Shown here: positions 47,510 through 58,200 of the stretch, in pieces
Numbering within the stretch: position 1 is the first letter of the stretch
Layout: the number at the start of each line of letters is the position of its first letter
Source of the DNA: Nostoc sp. PCC 7524
GTDB taxonomy: Bacteria > Cyanobacteriota > Cyanobacteriia > Cyanobacteriales > Nostocaceae
Reading direction: 5' to 3'
DNA length: 64,000 nucleotides
Assembly (NCBI RefSeq): GCF_000316645.1
Contig: NC_019684.1
Location: 3,563,501 to 3,627,500, forward strand
Notes under the pieces: generated by a model
Told to the model about the DNA's origin: nothing
The model's database searches: none
The model's input: the letters and a program-made list of their open reading frames with translations, nothing else
Translations under genes and position numbers: made by a program

Positions 47510-48391
47510 TCAACCATTCCTCGGATGCCAATCCTCCATTGTGGCGATAATTTCTGCAATGCGACGCTCACCACACCAGATTAAATCTAGTTTTCTGAGT
47601 TTTTCTAAAATCATGGAGTTATTTTCATAGGTGAGGTTATAAGCTTCGCCTTCTCTCATTGCTGCCAACAAATCTTGAATGATGATTAATTCATCAAACT
47701 GGGGATTTGGTTCCTCATCATTGATAATGGCAGTAACTCGTTCCTGGGGTAATTCTGCTAAACAACTAAAGATAAATTTTGTTGGGAAATCGACATCTTG
47801 CAGTGCAGAATTACGCTTAACTAACCCAGCAATCAATACTCCCAAATAAGCAGCTGCTTGAGAATTACTTAACCTTTGTACTTTTTGAGATGCAATTGCT
47901 GTTAAATTGGCAAAAAATCGACATCCCAATTGTTGTTCCATAACCGTAATGATATCTGGAACAGTCGAGGTTTGTAATTGTGCTGCAAATAAAGCTTGAT
48001 GTTCTTGGGGCAATCGATTGAGTAAGACTTCCTTGGCGCGATCGCTAATCATAACTTCTTCATTGCTGCCCAAACTAAAGTCTTTACCTGGTTCTAAACC
48101 AGCACTCGTTAATATTTGCCACAAATGATTTTCCGCTTGTTGCTGCACTTGTTGATAAGATGATTGCCCGCAAAAATTTTGTACAAACCATCTGTGACTA
48201 TCTCCATCACATTCCACCAAGACTTTGTTAACAATTAAAGTCGTTAATTGTTCTGTTCCCAGAATTCTTGTCCAATAAATAATTAATCTTTGAATAGCAA
48301 TTTGATCACGCTTTTGTAGCGCCTTCAGCAATTGACGTTTAGCAGTATCTTGGTTTTTATCTCGTCTTAAGTTGTTGAAGTTCACGCTCAC
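47510..48391 (-). CDS. Conserved cyanobacterial hypothetical protein
   Basis: 293 residues, helical, no membrane segments, no motif I can name. Composition (many Gln, Leu, Ala) and the absence of frameshifts indicate a real gene. The C-terminal end (LDLIWCGERRIAEIIATMED) is the most conserved-looking part. It is divergent from smc across a 398-bp spacer, which shows only an HIP1-containing GGCGATCGCC palindrome near 48620. Confidence 0.65.
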   Translation of the reverse strand: MSVNFNNLRRDKNQDTAKRQLLKALQKRDQIAIQRLIIYWTRILGTEQLTTLIVNKVLVECDGDSHRWFVQNFCGQSSYQQVQQQAENHLWQILTSAGLEPGKDFSLGSNEEVMISDRAKEVLLNRLPQEHQALFAAQLQTSTVPDIITVMEQQLGCRFFANLTAIASQKVQRLSNSQAAAYLGVLIAGLVKRNSALQDVDFPTKFIFSCLAELPQERVTAIINDEEPNPQFDELIIIQDLLAAMREGEAYNLTYENNSMILEKLRKLDLIWCGERRIAEIIATMEDWHPRNG

Positions 48392-48789
48392 TACTTTTTT
48401 TATTTACAGGTGATAGAGATTACAACTTTTTTACAAAATTTACTGATGGAATGTCATTAGTGCTATTTCTGAAAATTTGATATTTCAAATTAAAGTGTGG
48501 CGACAGCTTAACATCATTGACAATCTATGACTTCTGGCTAAAGTATTAGCTACACACACAAAAAAATTAGCATAATGTCAAAACTTAGAGATAACTTAAT
48601 TCTTTGAGATCAGTTCTAGGCGATCGCCTAGGATTTTCGGTCTTGTTGTACTATGAACAGATTGGCAACACCGGGTAATTTATCTTTACCCTCTAGGGTG
48701 CGAAAATCCAGAATTTTTTCGTCTAACCAGTTGCTATTTTTTAATTAATTGATACACTTGTTCTTCATTATCCGAGTTAACCAGCACCT

Positions 48790-51700
48790 ATGGTGCATAT
48801 TAAGCGCGTAGAACTTACCAATTTTAAATCCTTCGGTGGCACTACTTCCGTCCCTCTGCTACCGGGGTTTACTGTCATCTCTGGGCCGAATGGTTCGGGT
48901 AAGTCTAATATTTTGGATGCGCTGCTGTTTTGTTTGGGATTGGCTAGTTCTAAGGGAATGCGGGCTGATCGTTTGCCGGATTTGGTTAATAATAATCAAA
49001 CGGCTAAAAGTCGGGCGGCGGTGGAAGCTAGTGTGACGGTGACTTTTGATTTGTCGGAGGAAGTTTCGCGCAAAGGCGCAGAGGCGCAGAGGGAGGGAGG
49101 CGCGGAGGGATTAGAGGAAGATTCCGACTCCCTACTCCCTACTCCCCACTCCCTAACTGAATGGAGTGTGACTAGACGGTTGCGGGTGACTCATCAGGGA
49201 ACTTATACGTCGAATTACTATATCAATGGTGTGAGTGCGACTCTGACGGAGTTACATGAGGAGTTGGAGAGGCTGCGGATTTATCCAGAAGGATATAACG
49301 TGGTGTTGCAGGGGGATGTCACGAGTATTATCTCGATGAATGCGAAGGAACGCCGGGAAATTATTGATGAGTTGGCTGGGGTGGCGGCGTTTGATCGGAA
49401 GATTCACCAAGCTAAGGGAACTTTAGATGAGGTGAAGGAGAAGGAAGATAGTTGTCGGATTATTGAGAATGAGTTAACTTTACAGCGCGATCGCCTGTCT
49501 CAAGATAAGGCGAAAGCGGAGAAGTATCAAAAGCTGAGGACGGAGTTTCTGCATAAGCAGTCTTGGGAAGCGGTGTTGTCTTGGCGTTCTCTCCAGGTAC
49601 AGCAGGAGAAGTTAGCTACGGAGATTCAAGCAGGCGATCGCAATTATAGTGAACTGACTACTCAACTAACTGCCTTAAATGCGGAAATTGCCCAAAAAAC
49701 GGCTGAATTAGAGCAACTTAACGCCCATGTGAAGGCTTTGGGGGAAGAAGAACTGTTGGCGGTACAATCTACCCTGGCAACTCAAGAAGCGGAAAGGAAG
49801 CAATTACAACGTCAGCAAGCGGAGTTAGAGGCGGCTATTCAAGAAACTGCTAAACGCTTGGCGCACACTCAGCAGGAAATTCAACAGCATCAGCAGGGTT
49901 TGGGTGAAATTGCTCAAGCACAGGATGTAGAACGCCAATCTATTGTCTATTGTCAACGCCAACGGGATGAAGCACAACAAGCTTTGGAACAATCCCGTGA
50001 AGCAGCCGCAGAAATCGCTTCGGCTTCGGAAGCATGGGTACAGCAACAAACGGCGTTAAATCGTCAAATTGAAACTTTACTGCAAACTCTAGAACCCCAG
50101 CGTACTGAACAAGCCCAACTGCGGGAACGGAATAGTCAATTACAGCAACTAATTCAAGAGGAAACCGAGTTAATTGCTAATTTAGAACCTCAGTTAGCAG
50201 AGAAACAAGCTGAGTGTACGCGGTTAGAAACCGAGTTTAATACTTCCAGTGAACCCATCCAAGATTTAGCGCAAAATCTCGCCGCTACAGAACAGGAGTT
50301 ACAAATCCAGCAGGATACCCAAAAACGGCTGTTACAAGAGCAACGGGAAAAACAACGGCAGTTAGATAAAATTGAGGCACAAGCCCAAGCACAGCAAGAA
50401 GTTCAGGGAACCCAAGCCAGTAAGGTGATTATCCAATCGGGAATACCTGGGGTTTGTGGTTTGGTGGTACATTTGGGACGGGTAGAACCCCGCTTTCAGT
50501 TGGCGTTGGAAATTGCGGCTGGGGCGCGTTTGGGGCATATTGTGGTGGAAGATGACGGTATCGCCGCCGCCGGGATTGAATTACTCAAACAAAAACGCGC
50601 CGGGAGAGCCACGTTTTTACCGTTAAATAAAATTCAAGCTCCGAGAATTACCCAAGATGCTACCCTGCGGTTAGCTCATGGCTTTGTTAACTATGCCGTT
50701 AACTTAGTAGAATGCGATCGCCGTTATCGGGATGTGTTTAATTATGTTTTCGGTAACACAGTCGTATTTGCCAACTTAGAACAGGCACGGAAAAATCTTG
50801 GCTTATATCGCATCGTCACCTTAGACGGGGAACTATTAGAAACCAGTGGCGCGATGACTGGTGGGAGCATGAACCAGCGTTCAGCGTTACGCTTTGGCAA
50901 GGGAGAAGCGGCGGAGTCAGATGAAGCCGTAGCTTTAAAACAGCGTTTACAGGATATTGACCGCATTTTAGACCGTTGTAGTGATGCGATCGCCACTTTA
51001 GCCACTAAAACTAAACAATTATCCCAAGAACTTACCGAAGCCCGTCAAGCCCGGCGAGAACAGCAGTTACAGTTAGAACAGCTACAAAAAGAGATTAAGA
51101 GTTTAACCGCGCAGTTAGCAGGGACGCGATCGCAACTGAGCCAAAACACCGAAAAATTTACCACTTCCCAATCCCGCCTGGAAATATTAGACAATGAACT
51201 TCCAGGACAAGAAACCCAATTACAACAATTACGCCACACCCTAGCCGAATTAGAAGCTTCCCAAACCCCCAGCGAATGGCAACAAATCCAAGCGACAATT
51301 AAAACCCAAGAACAGCAATTACAACAACGGGAAACCGCCTTACGGGAAGCCGAGCAAAGATTAAAAAACCTAGAAAATCAGCAACAACGCCTCCTAGAAC
51401 GCATCCAAGAAGCTGAACAACGCATTACGGAATATCAACAAGAACAACAAACCCAACAAACCCAAATCACCACCCTCAGCACTCAGCACTCAGCACTCAG
51501 CACTCAAATCACAGAAACTCGTGCCAAGCTGAGTGAAATGGAAAAGAATTTGGGCGAAGAAAAGCAAAAACGCGACGCAATAGAACAGCAAGTGCGATCG
51601 CATCTGCTACGTCAACAACAATTAGAGTGGGAAATCCAAAAGCTGGAAGAAACCCAACACAAACGCCGCGAAGATTTAGCAGCCATCCAAAGCCAATTAC

Positions 51701-52416
51701 AAGAATTACTCCCGGAATTGCCTAATCCCTTGCCAGAAGTACCGGATCAGGTAGACTTAGAGGAATTACAGAAAGAATTGCGATCGCTTACCAAACGCCT
51801 ACAGGCAATGGAACCTGTGAATATGCTAGCCTTGGAGGAATACGAGCGCACCCAAAAACGTCTCGAAGAACTCAGCCAAAAATTGCAGACATTAGAAGCA
51901 GAACGCACCGAATTATTATTAAGGATTGAAAACTTTACTACCTTGCGGCAAATAGCTTTTAAAGAAGCCTTCGATGCTGTGAATGAAAACTTCCAATCAA
52001 TTTTCGCCACCCTCTCCGACGGTGACGGCTACCTGCAACTCGATAATCCCGAAGATCCCTTTAATAGTGGCTTGAATTTAGTCGCCCACCCCAAAGGTAA
52101 ACCAGTCCAAAGACTCGCTTCCATGTCTGGGGGTGAAAAATCTCTCACCGCCCTAAGCTTTATTTTTGCCCTGCAACGCTACCGCCCCTCACCCTTTTAC
52201 GCCTTTGACGAAGTAGATATGTTCCTGGATGGCGCAAACGTCGAAAGATTATCTAGAATGATCAAACAGCAGGCACAGCAAGCACAGTTCATAGTTGTGA
52301 GTTTGCGTCGTCCGATGATAGAATCAGCCGAACGCACCATTGGCGTTACTCAGGCTAGAGGAGCTTATACTCAAGTTTTGGGAATTAAGTTACAATCCTC
52401 GAATACATCTGCTTGA
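48790..52416 (+). CDS. smc: Chromosome segregation ATPase SMC
   Basis: 1208 residues. Walker A GPNGSGKSN (32-40) in the N-terminal head, long coiled coils, hinge domain (~540-690, VCGLVVHLGRVEPRFQLALE) and a C-terminal head with signature SMSGGEKSLTALSFIFALQ and Walker B PFYAFDEVDMFLDGAN. SMC organises and compacts the chromosome with ScpAB. Residues ~92-122 and ~895-905 are encoded by 7-bp-repeat and GCGCAGAGG-type repeat DNA that stays in frame, an unusual expansion. The PRC-barrel gene follows 58 bp later. Confidence 0.97.
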   Translation: MVHIKRVELTNFKSFGGTTSVPLLPGFTVISGPNGSGKSNILDALLFCLGLASSKGMRADRLPDLVNNNQTAKSRAAVEASVTVTFDLSEEVSRKGAEAQREGGAEGLEEDSDSLLPTPHSLTEWSVTRRLRVTHQGTYTSNYYINGVSATLTELHEELERLRIYPEGYNVVLQGDVTSIISMNAKERREIIDELAGVAAFDRKIHQAKGTLDEVKEKEDSCRIIENELTLQRDRLSQDKAKAEKYQKLRTEFLHKQSWEAVLSWRSLQVQQEKLATEIQAGDRNYSELTTQLTALNAEIAQKTAELEQLNAHVKALGEEELLAVQSTLATQEAERKQLQRQQAELEAAIQETAKRLAHTQQEIQQHQQGLGEIAQAQDVERQSIVYCQRQRDEAQQALEQSREAAAEIASASEAWVQQQTALNRQIETLLQTLEPQRTEQAQLRERNSQLQQLIQEETELIANLEPQLAEKQAECTRLETEFNTSSEPIQDLAQNLAATEQELQIQQDTQKRLLQEQREKQRQLDKIEAQAQAQQEVQGTQASKVIIQSGIPGVCGLVVHLGRVEPRFQLALEIAAGARLGHIVVEDDGIAAAGIELLKQKRAGRATFLPLNKIQAPRITQDATLRLAHGFVNYAVNLVECDRRYRDVFNYVFGNTVVFANLEQARKNLGLYRIVTLDGELLETSGAMTGGSMNQRSALRFGKGEAAESDEAVALKQRLQDIDRILDRCSDAIATLATKTKQLSQELTEARQARREQQLQLEQLQKEIKSLTAQLAGTRSQLSQNTEKFTTSQSRLEILDNELPGQETQLQQLRHTLAELEASQTPSEWQQIQATIKTQEQQLQQRETALREAEQRLKNLENQQQRLLERIQEAEQRITEYQQEQQTQQTQITTLSTQHSALSTQITETRAKLSEMEKNLGEEKQKRDAIEQQVRSHLLRQQQLEWEIQKLEETQHKRREDLAAIQSQLQELLPELPNPLPEVPDQVDLEELQKELRSLTKRLQAMEPVNMLALEEYERTQKRLEELSQKLQTLEAERTELLLRIENFTTLRQIAFKEAFDAVNENFQSIFATLSDGDGYLQLDNPEDPFNSGLNLVAHPKGKPVQRLASMSGGEKSLTALSFIFALQRYRPSPFYAFDEVDMFLDGANVERLSRMIKQQAQQAQFIVVSLRRPMIESAERTIGVTQARGAYTQVLGIKLQSSNTSA
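49063..49155 (+). repeat. In-frame repeat insertion within smc
   Basis: This stretch joins two intergenic repeat types: CGCAAAGGCGCAGAGGCGCA units (~49069-49100) and CTCCCTACTCCC units (~49128-49153). It codes for about 31 residues between FDLSEE and EWSVTRR, where other SMC proteins have a short connection. Confidence 0.8.
51477..51504 (+). repeat. CAGCACT tandem repeat within smc
   Basis: Four consecutive CAGCACT units code for LSTQHSALST in the second coiled-coil arm. The same heptamer class is frequent between genes in Nostoc genomes. Confidence 0.85.
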
Positions 52417-52474
52417 GTTTTTGTTAATAATAGTGTATAGATAAACCGGATTCGAGATCAGGACTCCGTATAGA

Positions 52475-53449
52475 ATGACCTCTGAACAGATAATTAGGCG
52501 TTCCGACATATTAAATACCCAGGTGATTACCCGCGACAATGGCAAACGGTTAGGCATCGTCAGTCAAGTCTGGGTAGATATTGATCAAAGAGAGGTTGTG
52601 GCTCTTGGTTTGCGAGACAGCCTGATCTCTATTTCTGGTCTGCCACGCTATATGTACCTGAGCAGCGTCAGCCAATTTGGTGATGTCATCCTGGTGGATA
52701 ACGAAGATGTCATAGAAGATATTGAAGTTGAAGCCCTCAGCAACCTGATGAACTGGGAAGTGATCACAGAAACAGGTGAAGTTCTCGGCAGAGTCAGGGG
52801 CTTCAAGTTTGAGGGCGAAACAGGTAAGCTCAACTCCATTGTCATCGCCTCTTTGGGAGTACCCCAAATTCCCGACCAGTTTTTGAGTACCTACGAAATA
52901 TCCATAGAAGAAGTAGTCAGTACAGGCCCCAACAGATTAATTGTCTTTGAGGGAGCAGAAGAACGGGTGAACCAGTTAACCGTCGGTGTTCTGGAACGCC
53001 TGGGTATTGGCAAAGCACCTTGGGAAAGGGAATCCGAAGAAGAATACTACTCCACACCCCGCGCCGTTGCACCATCCAATCAACTACCCAGTGGTGTCCC
53101 ATTGCAGCCACCCAAGCCCAAAGTCCGCACCCCTGAACCTGTAGCTGTAGAAGAAGAATGGACTGAAGACTACATCGAAGAAGAAATACCCCAGCGTCAA
53201 GTCATGCGGGCGCGACAGTACGAGTCTATTCAATACGAAGAAGACGAAGAAGATAACTGGAGTGAAGCCACAGGTAGGGATAGATATCAAGAACCACCAG
53301 CCCAGCCCTATAAGCCCTACACCAATGATTACGACGATTATGACGATGTAGAAGGCGATGCTTGGGAAGATACGCCGCCGCAACCAGTGAATATTCCCAA
53401 GAAAGTCAAAGAAAGACAGCCAGAATACGAAGAAGAAAGCGGATATTAA
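52475..53449 (+). CDS. PRC-barrel domain protein with acidic disordered tail
   Basis: 324 residues. Two PRC-barrel-like units: ~5-75 (NTQVITRDNGKRLGIVSQVW) and ~85-165 (WEVITETGEVLGRVRGFKFE). Residues ~190-324 are an acidic, Pro/Tyr-rich, probably disordered tail (DYDDYDDVEGDAWED). It starts 58 bp after smc, an arrangement I believe recurs in cyanobacteria, so a link to chromosome or cell-division functions is plausible. No catalytic role is expected. Confidence 0.8.
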   Translation: MTSEQIIRRSDILNTQVITRDNGKRLGIVSQVWVDIDQREVVALGLRDSLISISGLPRYMYLSSVSQFGDVILVDNEDVIEDIEVEALSNLMNWEVITETGEVLGRVRGFKFEGETGKLNSIVIASLGVPQIPDQFLSTYEISIEEVVSTGPNRLIVFEGAEERVNQLTVGVLERLGIGKAPWERESEEEYYSTPRAVAPSNQLPSGVPLQPPKPKVRTPEPVAVEEEWTEDYIEEEIPQRQVMRARQYESIQYEEDEEDNWSEATGRDRYQEPPAQPYKPYTNDYDDYDDVEGDAWEDTPPQPVNIPKKVKERQPEYEEESGY

Positions 53450-53456
53450 ATTTTCA

Positions 53457-53488
53457 CCCCTCCTCAGCCACGAGGAGGGGTAATTTTT
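53457..53488 (+). terminator. Rho-independent terminator after the PRC-barrel gene
   Basis: CCCCTCCTC (53457-53465) and GAGGAGGGG (53472-53480) form a perfect 9-bp stem with a 6-base loop, followed by TAATTTTT. Confidence 0.9.
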
Positions 53489-53517
53489 GGGTTTGGTAAT
53501 TTACCCAGTCTCTAAGT

Positions 53518-54090
53518 TCAATTAAGGTTAATAGCAGAATTAGCCATTTTTACCAATTCAGCCCGCTTACCTGCTTTCAAAGCGATAGAATATTGCACAC
53601 CCTGTTGTCGCCAACTCAAGGTAGCATCTGAGCAATTAGCACCACAACGAAAATCAACAAAATAGCCAGTAATACCCTTAGCTAAAGCCACGGGTTTACC
53701 AGTCAGACGCGGTATTTTTTTGGTAACAGCTTCAGCCGAAACCACACCCAAACGACAAGCTGTCCCCCCAGTGCAGTCAGGAGTAAAACCCAGCAGAATA
53801 TCGTACTTTTTGGGTGTAACAGTTTCCAAAATGGCGTAAATGGGGTTTGCGCCATCAGATTCAGGAATATATGTTGGTAATAAAATCTTAATTTGGCTTT
53901 TTTGCTTTAATTTGGGGATGATTGATTTAAAAACTGCGTGAGGCTGGGGTTTGGTTGTTTTAATCTGCTGTTGTGCTAATGGTTGTGTTGAGTTGTTTGG
54001 ATGAGCTACAGCTGAATAATTGCCACCACTAACACCGACTAATAGAAATAATCCACAGACATAACCAAGATTTTTGCAGCTAAAAATCAT
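53518..54090 (-). CDS. Secreted hypothetical protein
   Basis: 190 residues with a signal peptide (LGYVCGLFLLVGVSGGNYSA, cleavage near AVA-HP). The mature part has four Cys that could form two disulfides (CTGGTAC and CGANC) and begins with a Gln/Pro-rich linker. I do not recognise a named family. The gene is convergent with the PRC-barrel gene and terminates near the shared hairpin. Confidence 0.75.
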   Translation of the reverse strand: MIFSCKNLGYVCGLFLLVGVSGGNYSAVAHPNNSTQPLAQQQIKTTKPQPHAVFKSIIPKLKQKSQIKILLPTYIPESDGANPIYAILETVTPKKYDILLGFTPDCTGGTACRLGVVSAEAVTKKIPRLTGKPVALAKGITGYFVDFRCGANCSDATLSWRQQGVQYSIALKAGKRAELVKMANSAINLN

Positions 54091-54319
54091 GTTTTCAAAC
54101 CTATTTTTAGGGAACTACTATCTTGTATTTCCCATTTTTCGATTGCAATTACGGATATGTATTGCAATTACCACTTGTTGAATTCGTTTCATGCTGCTTG
54201 CTCCTGGGGATATTTCAGCATAATAGCCTGACTGGGAAAGCAAACGATGAGGGGCGCGGAGCAGATAAAGGAAAGGGTGAGCCACTTTTAGAACTGCCAC
54301 CGTTGATCGCATTTCATTA

Positions 54320-54735
54320 TCAATCTGAGAAAATTTCTAAAAATTGCGTGGCGGTAATAATATGAACTCCTTGAAAGGGATGAAGTTCTAATAAATCTTT
54401 ATCTCCTGTAATAATATGAGTTGCATTACCATTAATAGCCACTTCAAGAAATTGGTCATTTTTTGGATCTCTACACTCTTTGATCATCTGGACTATTTCA
54501 ACTTCTTCTGATTCAAGTTTTAATTTAGCTAAAAATTGAGTACGAATAGTCAGAGAAATATATTTATCGAATTTTGAACGATGGAGAATTTCTTGTAGTT
54601 CTTTAAAATTCGCATCTGAAAATAAAATTCTCCCTAAGCTTTTGGCTTTTTAAATGCCACATCTGGCACAGATGATTTAATCAAGACTGCACTAAATAGA
54701 ATGTTTGTATCAATAACAAACCGCAGTTCATCCAT
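54320..54735 (-). pseudogene. vapC': Frameshifted PIN-domain toxin (VapC-like)
   Basis: The minus strand reads MDELRFVIDTNILFSAVLIK, continues to FKKPKA and hits TAG. Restoring one base in the T-run at 54647-54651 resumes the PIN domain: AKSLGRILFSDANFKELQEI, ECRDPKNDQFLEVAINGNAT, HIITGDKDLLEL, ending TGA at 54320-54322. Key acidic residues (D in VIDTN, D in DPKNDQF, D in ITGDKD) survive. The start overlaps the antitoxin stop by 8 bp. The loss of one base from a homopolymer run inactivates it, unless it is a sequencing error. Confidence 0.85.
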
Positions 54736-54946
54736 TCTGAAGAATTTCATCTAGAATTTCTTGAGTTAAACCCCTATTTTTCGCTTCTTCTTGCATTTCT
54801 TGAATAATGTCATCTAGGGATTTATCTTGAATAATTAATTTAAGCAAATCGTTAATAATAGTCTGAATTTTTTGCTGTTTTTGTGGTTCTGCTTCTTGAT
54901 AAGCTTTGGCTACTTCAGCATCAACTTGAATTGCAATTGTTTTCAT
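54728..54946 (-). CDS. Antitoxin of the PIN-toxin pair
   Basis: 72 residues, helical and acidic, beginning MKTIAIQVDAEVAKAYQEAE with a C-terminal LTQEILDEILQNG. The N-terminal strand plus helix is like small RHH-type antitoxins of cyanobacteria. It overlaps the start of the broken PIN toxin by 8 bp (ATGGATGA). It appears intact, so the antitoxin outlived its toxin. Confidence 0.75.
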   Translation of the reverse strand: MKTIAIQVDAEVAKAYQEAEPQKQQKIQTIINDLLKLIIQDKSLDDIIQEMQEEAKNRGLTQEILDEILQNG

Positions 54947-55203
54947 GTTTTTAGAAGAAAAAATAAATTATATTTGTTTAATTATAGCATTTAATAACTA
55001 CAAGATTTATAACTTCAGAGATTGGAGGTATTACTCAGGCATAAAATGGGGTTGGTGTGGCTTGTGATGCTATTGAAAGACAGGTGTAAGGTATGTGGTG
55101 ATCGCATCGAGGGAGTGTTATGTGCGATCGCTTTGCCAAGTTGCGTTGGGTTACATTCACAGTAAGGCTTCACTCAAGCTTATCCGCAAAAATAGCAACC
55201 ATA
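54947..55203. other. Non-coding spacer
   Basis: 257 bp between the STAND gene end and the antitoxin start, with two HIP1-related sites (GTGATCGCATC, GTGCGATCGC) near 55098 and 55122. I see no gene or glpK sequence here, so the missing part of glpK is not on this side of the STAND gene. Confidence 0.4.
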
Positions 55204-58200
55204 CTATGAATTTTTCCTTTCCCGTTTACGTTCACTAGCTATTTCTCTTTCTAGGAAATAGTACATCTCTTTTGCCCAAACAGACATTTCAGGTACTGGA
55301 TGTTTAAACCATGTTTCCAAAGGTGTTAAATAAATTTCAATGTATGGGATTATAGACCCTGACCATATATTAGGAGAGAGACGGTGTGCTAAAGTCTGGC
55401 GAAATTCTTTAAAAGTCCCAAATTCATGAGTCAATTTTTCCAAAACTGGATGCCATCTATGATTACCTTGATCGTCTATTTCAAGAATAGGATAGAAAAT
55501 ACATAGGAAGGATGCTCTAATTTCTGGATTAACTTTAGCCCATTCTCTAAATATAGAATCAGAAATACCGAATAGTATGCCTTCTTTATAATGAACTCCT
55601 ACATTATGGGAATTAACATCAAAAGCGTCTTGTTGTGGCTTAATCAGAGTTTCTAAGTGATAAATTTCTGATTGAGTTGCCATGTCAAAGAAATGTGATA
55701 AATTTTCCCACAGTACAATCGGTTTCTCTTTCACTAATAATTCAATGATATTTCGACAATAGTTTTTTAGCGCAGAGAAAAGTTGATACTCTTCAACTTG
55801 GCATAACCTTATGACTTGATTGCTAAGTCTAATGGCGAATTCGTCATCTATACCATAATGTTTTTGCACCAATAAAACAAGCTGTTCAAATAAATATCCA
55901 TCTGTAGTAGCTGATCTTACTTTTTCAAAAAGTTCCTTTGAAGTAATAATTTCTTTAATCCGTTTGGCAAGTTGCCTGTCAAGAATATCTCTATTATGTT
56001 GGTACATGGAAATAATTTCGAGAGCTACCCACATACCTTCCGAGCCGTGATTAGAAGCTAATTCATCAATTAAACTAAAAATATCTTCAGAATTAAGTTG
56101 GCTTAGTGCTTGTCCATAAGATAAATAGACACATTCTGTTACCGAAATACTCCCATCTCTTATTCTTTGAACAATTTCATTTAGTCTATCAACAGAAATA
56201 TAAACAGCCCTATAAATATTACTTATTTCATGCTTGAGGGCATCGCAATTAAGAGCAATGTCAATGCACTTATTTGCAGTTTCAGGGTCTCTTTTATCAA
56301 TCCCAGAAAGTAATGCTCTAAGAAAATTTATTCCTCTCCTGTCAGAAGATATTTCAAATTCGTTTACTGCGAACTGAAAAGATTGTACTGGGTCTTCCAA
56401 TCGCATGGCTAACTCATGAGCGAATGGAAACACATTGTTCAGTTCTTCCCTAATCATTATTTGGATAGCACGATTGATAAGTTCTTTGTCTACTGCAATT
56501 TCAGCAGCAACTTCCTTCGCCTTTCTCGACGAGTATTCAAAGTCTCGATTATTGGTATTTTCTTCATCGTATTTTATATCAGGATTGCGAAGATGCGATT
56601 CCCAAAATTTTGTATAGAGCAGTGCTTTATGAACTGGATCTGTTGGTATTATATTATCGTAAAGCTTCCTAACTTTTTGCGAAAATTCTTCTAGTGCTTT
56701 CGTTCTGTCAAAATATAGCCAATCGCCAACTCCCTGAATAGCATCAAGCCAAAATTTTTTTTCCTCAGTAACTTTGTATAAAATTTGTTCAATCTCATTT
56801 AAGATATTTTCACAAATTAGTGAGCGAATAGCTCTAGCAATAATGTTCTCACACTGAATCGATAATTTTGGATATTGTGAGCGTATATAGTCTAGTCTTT
56901 GAAGACCATTTCTATGAAAATCAAATTCATCACATCCTTTTGGTTTCCATTCTTTAGGAGTAGGTTTACTTCCAATTTTATGAGAGATTACTGAACCATA
57001 AAAATAATTTCGTTTGAGGGTATTTTCTAGTGCGTCAATACAAATAGATACAATCCTTTCATCACCTGATGATATTCCTTGATCTAGTATTGCAAACCTC
57101 TCAAAAGGTTCAGCTTCAGTTTCACTGAGACGTAATTGAAAAAGTTGTTTAAAGCGATTACCTGCATCATTTGAATAAGTATTATGTTCAATCACAGCTA
57201 ACCGCATGAGTAGTGGTGCTGCTATGTAAAAATATCTTTTTCGGGAAACAAGTTTTGCTAAAATTTGGAGAAAATCATGCTTTCTTATTATGGCTTCTTT
57301 CAAATCATCTATGGATAAATCCTTATATAGATAATGAATAACATTAGCTACGCCATCAGGATCGATGTGTACTATGGCATTCAGGCATTGTGAACCAAGC
57401 TCAGTTTTCAAATTTTCTCGTGAACCACACCACCCATCTCTTGACAAAAGCCTTTTAGCGACTGTAGCGGCTGTTTTTGAAGCGTCGAAATAACACCATT
57501 GACTTAAGAAAGATGCACGTAATGTTGGAGATGCACTTTCTATGAATTTAAGGATACTGTTTACACGCAGTAAATCTAACCTTCTTTTTCCAAGGAAAAC
57601 AGCTATGGGAAGAGGTTTAGCTATGAAATAACAACCAAAATGATCTACAAGATGTTGTTTTGCTGCATAAGCTAAATGTTCATACATCTCATCACCAGTT
57701 TGTCTGGCTAAATTTTCACTAACAAAGTCAATCTCATCACTGACATTTTCATCCGCACCTAATTGCTTGAATAGCGCAAGACACTCAATTGCTCGAACTT
57801 GTTCGGCTCGGTTTATGCCACAACTTGTAAGAATGCGCTCTACAACATCTTCTACAGATTTCAGAATTGGTAGTCCCTCTGAATAGTTATCTGTAGCTAA
57901 TACTGCAATGCGTGGATATCCTCCACTTATATTTTTAATAAATTGAATATCTGAGTAATCAGCTTTTGGATATCGCTGCTGAATAATGCCTTCAATAAGA
58001 GTTTCATCAGCAGGAGTAACGGAAATATTTAGGCAGTTATTTTTTTCAATAGGTTTGTTATCATTACCAATTGTTATGATTTTAAGGTTACTACCCTCAC
58101 TTGTTATAATTTCACCAAGCTTAACAGCAGCTTCGCGTGGACATTCATCCACAATCATGAGAGCAGAATTTCCAACATCTGAAAGACTCTCAGCTATTTG

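Noticed and set aside
54118..54365. Overlapping open frames on both strands beyond the secreted-protein gene
   Set aside because: Neither has a ribosome-binding site or recognisable sequence, and they overlap the end of the broken PIN toxin.
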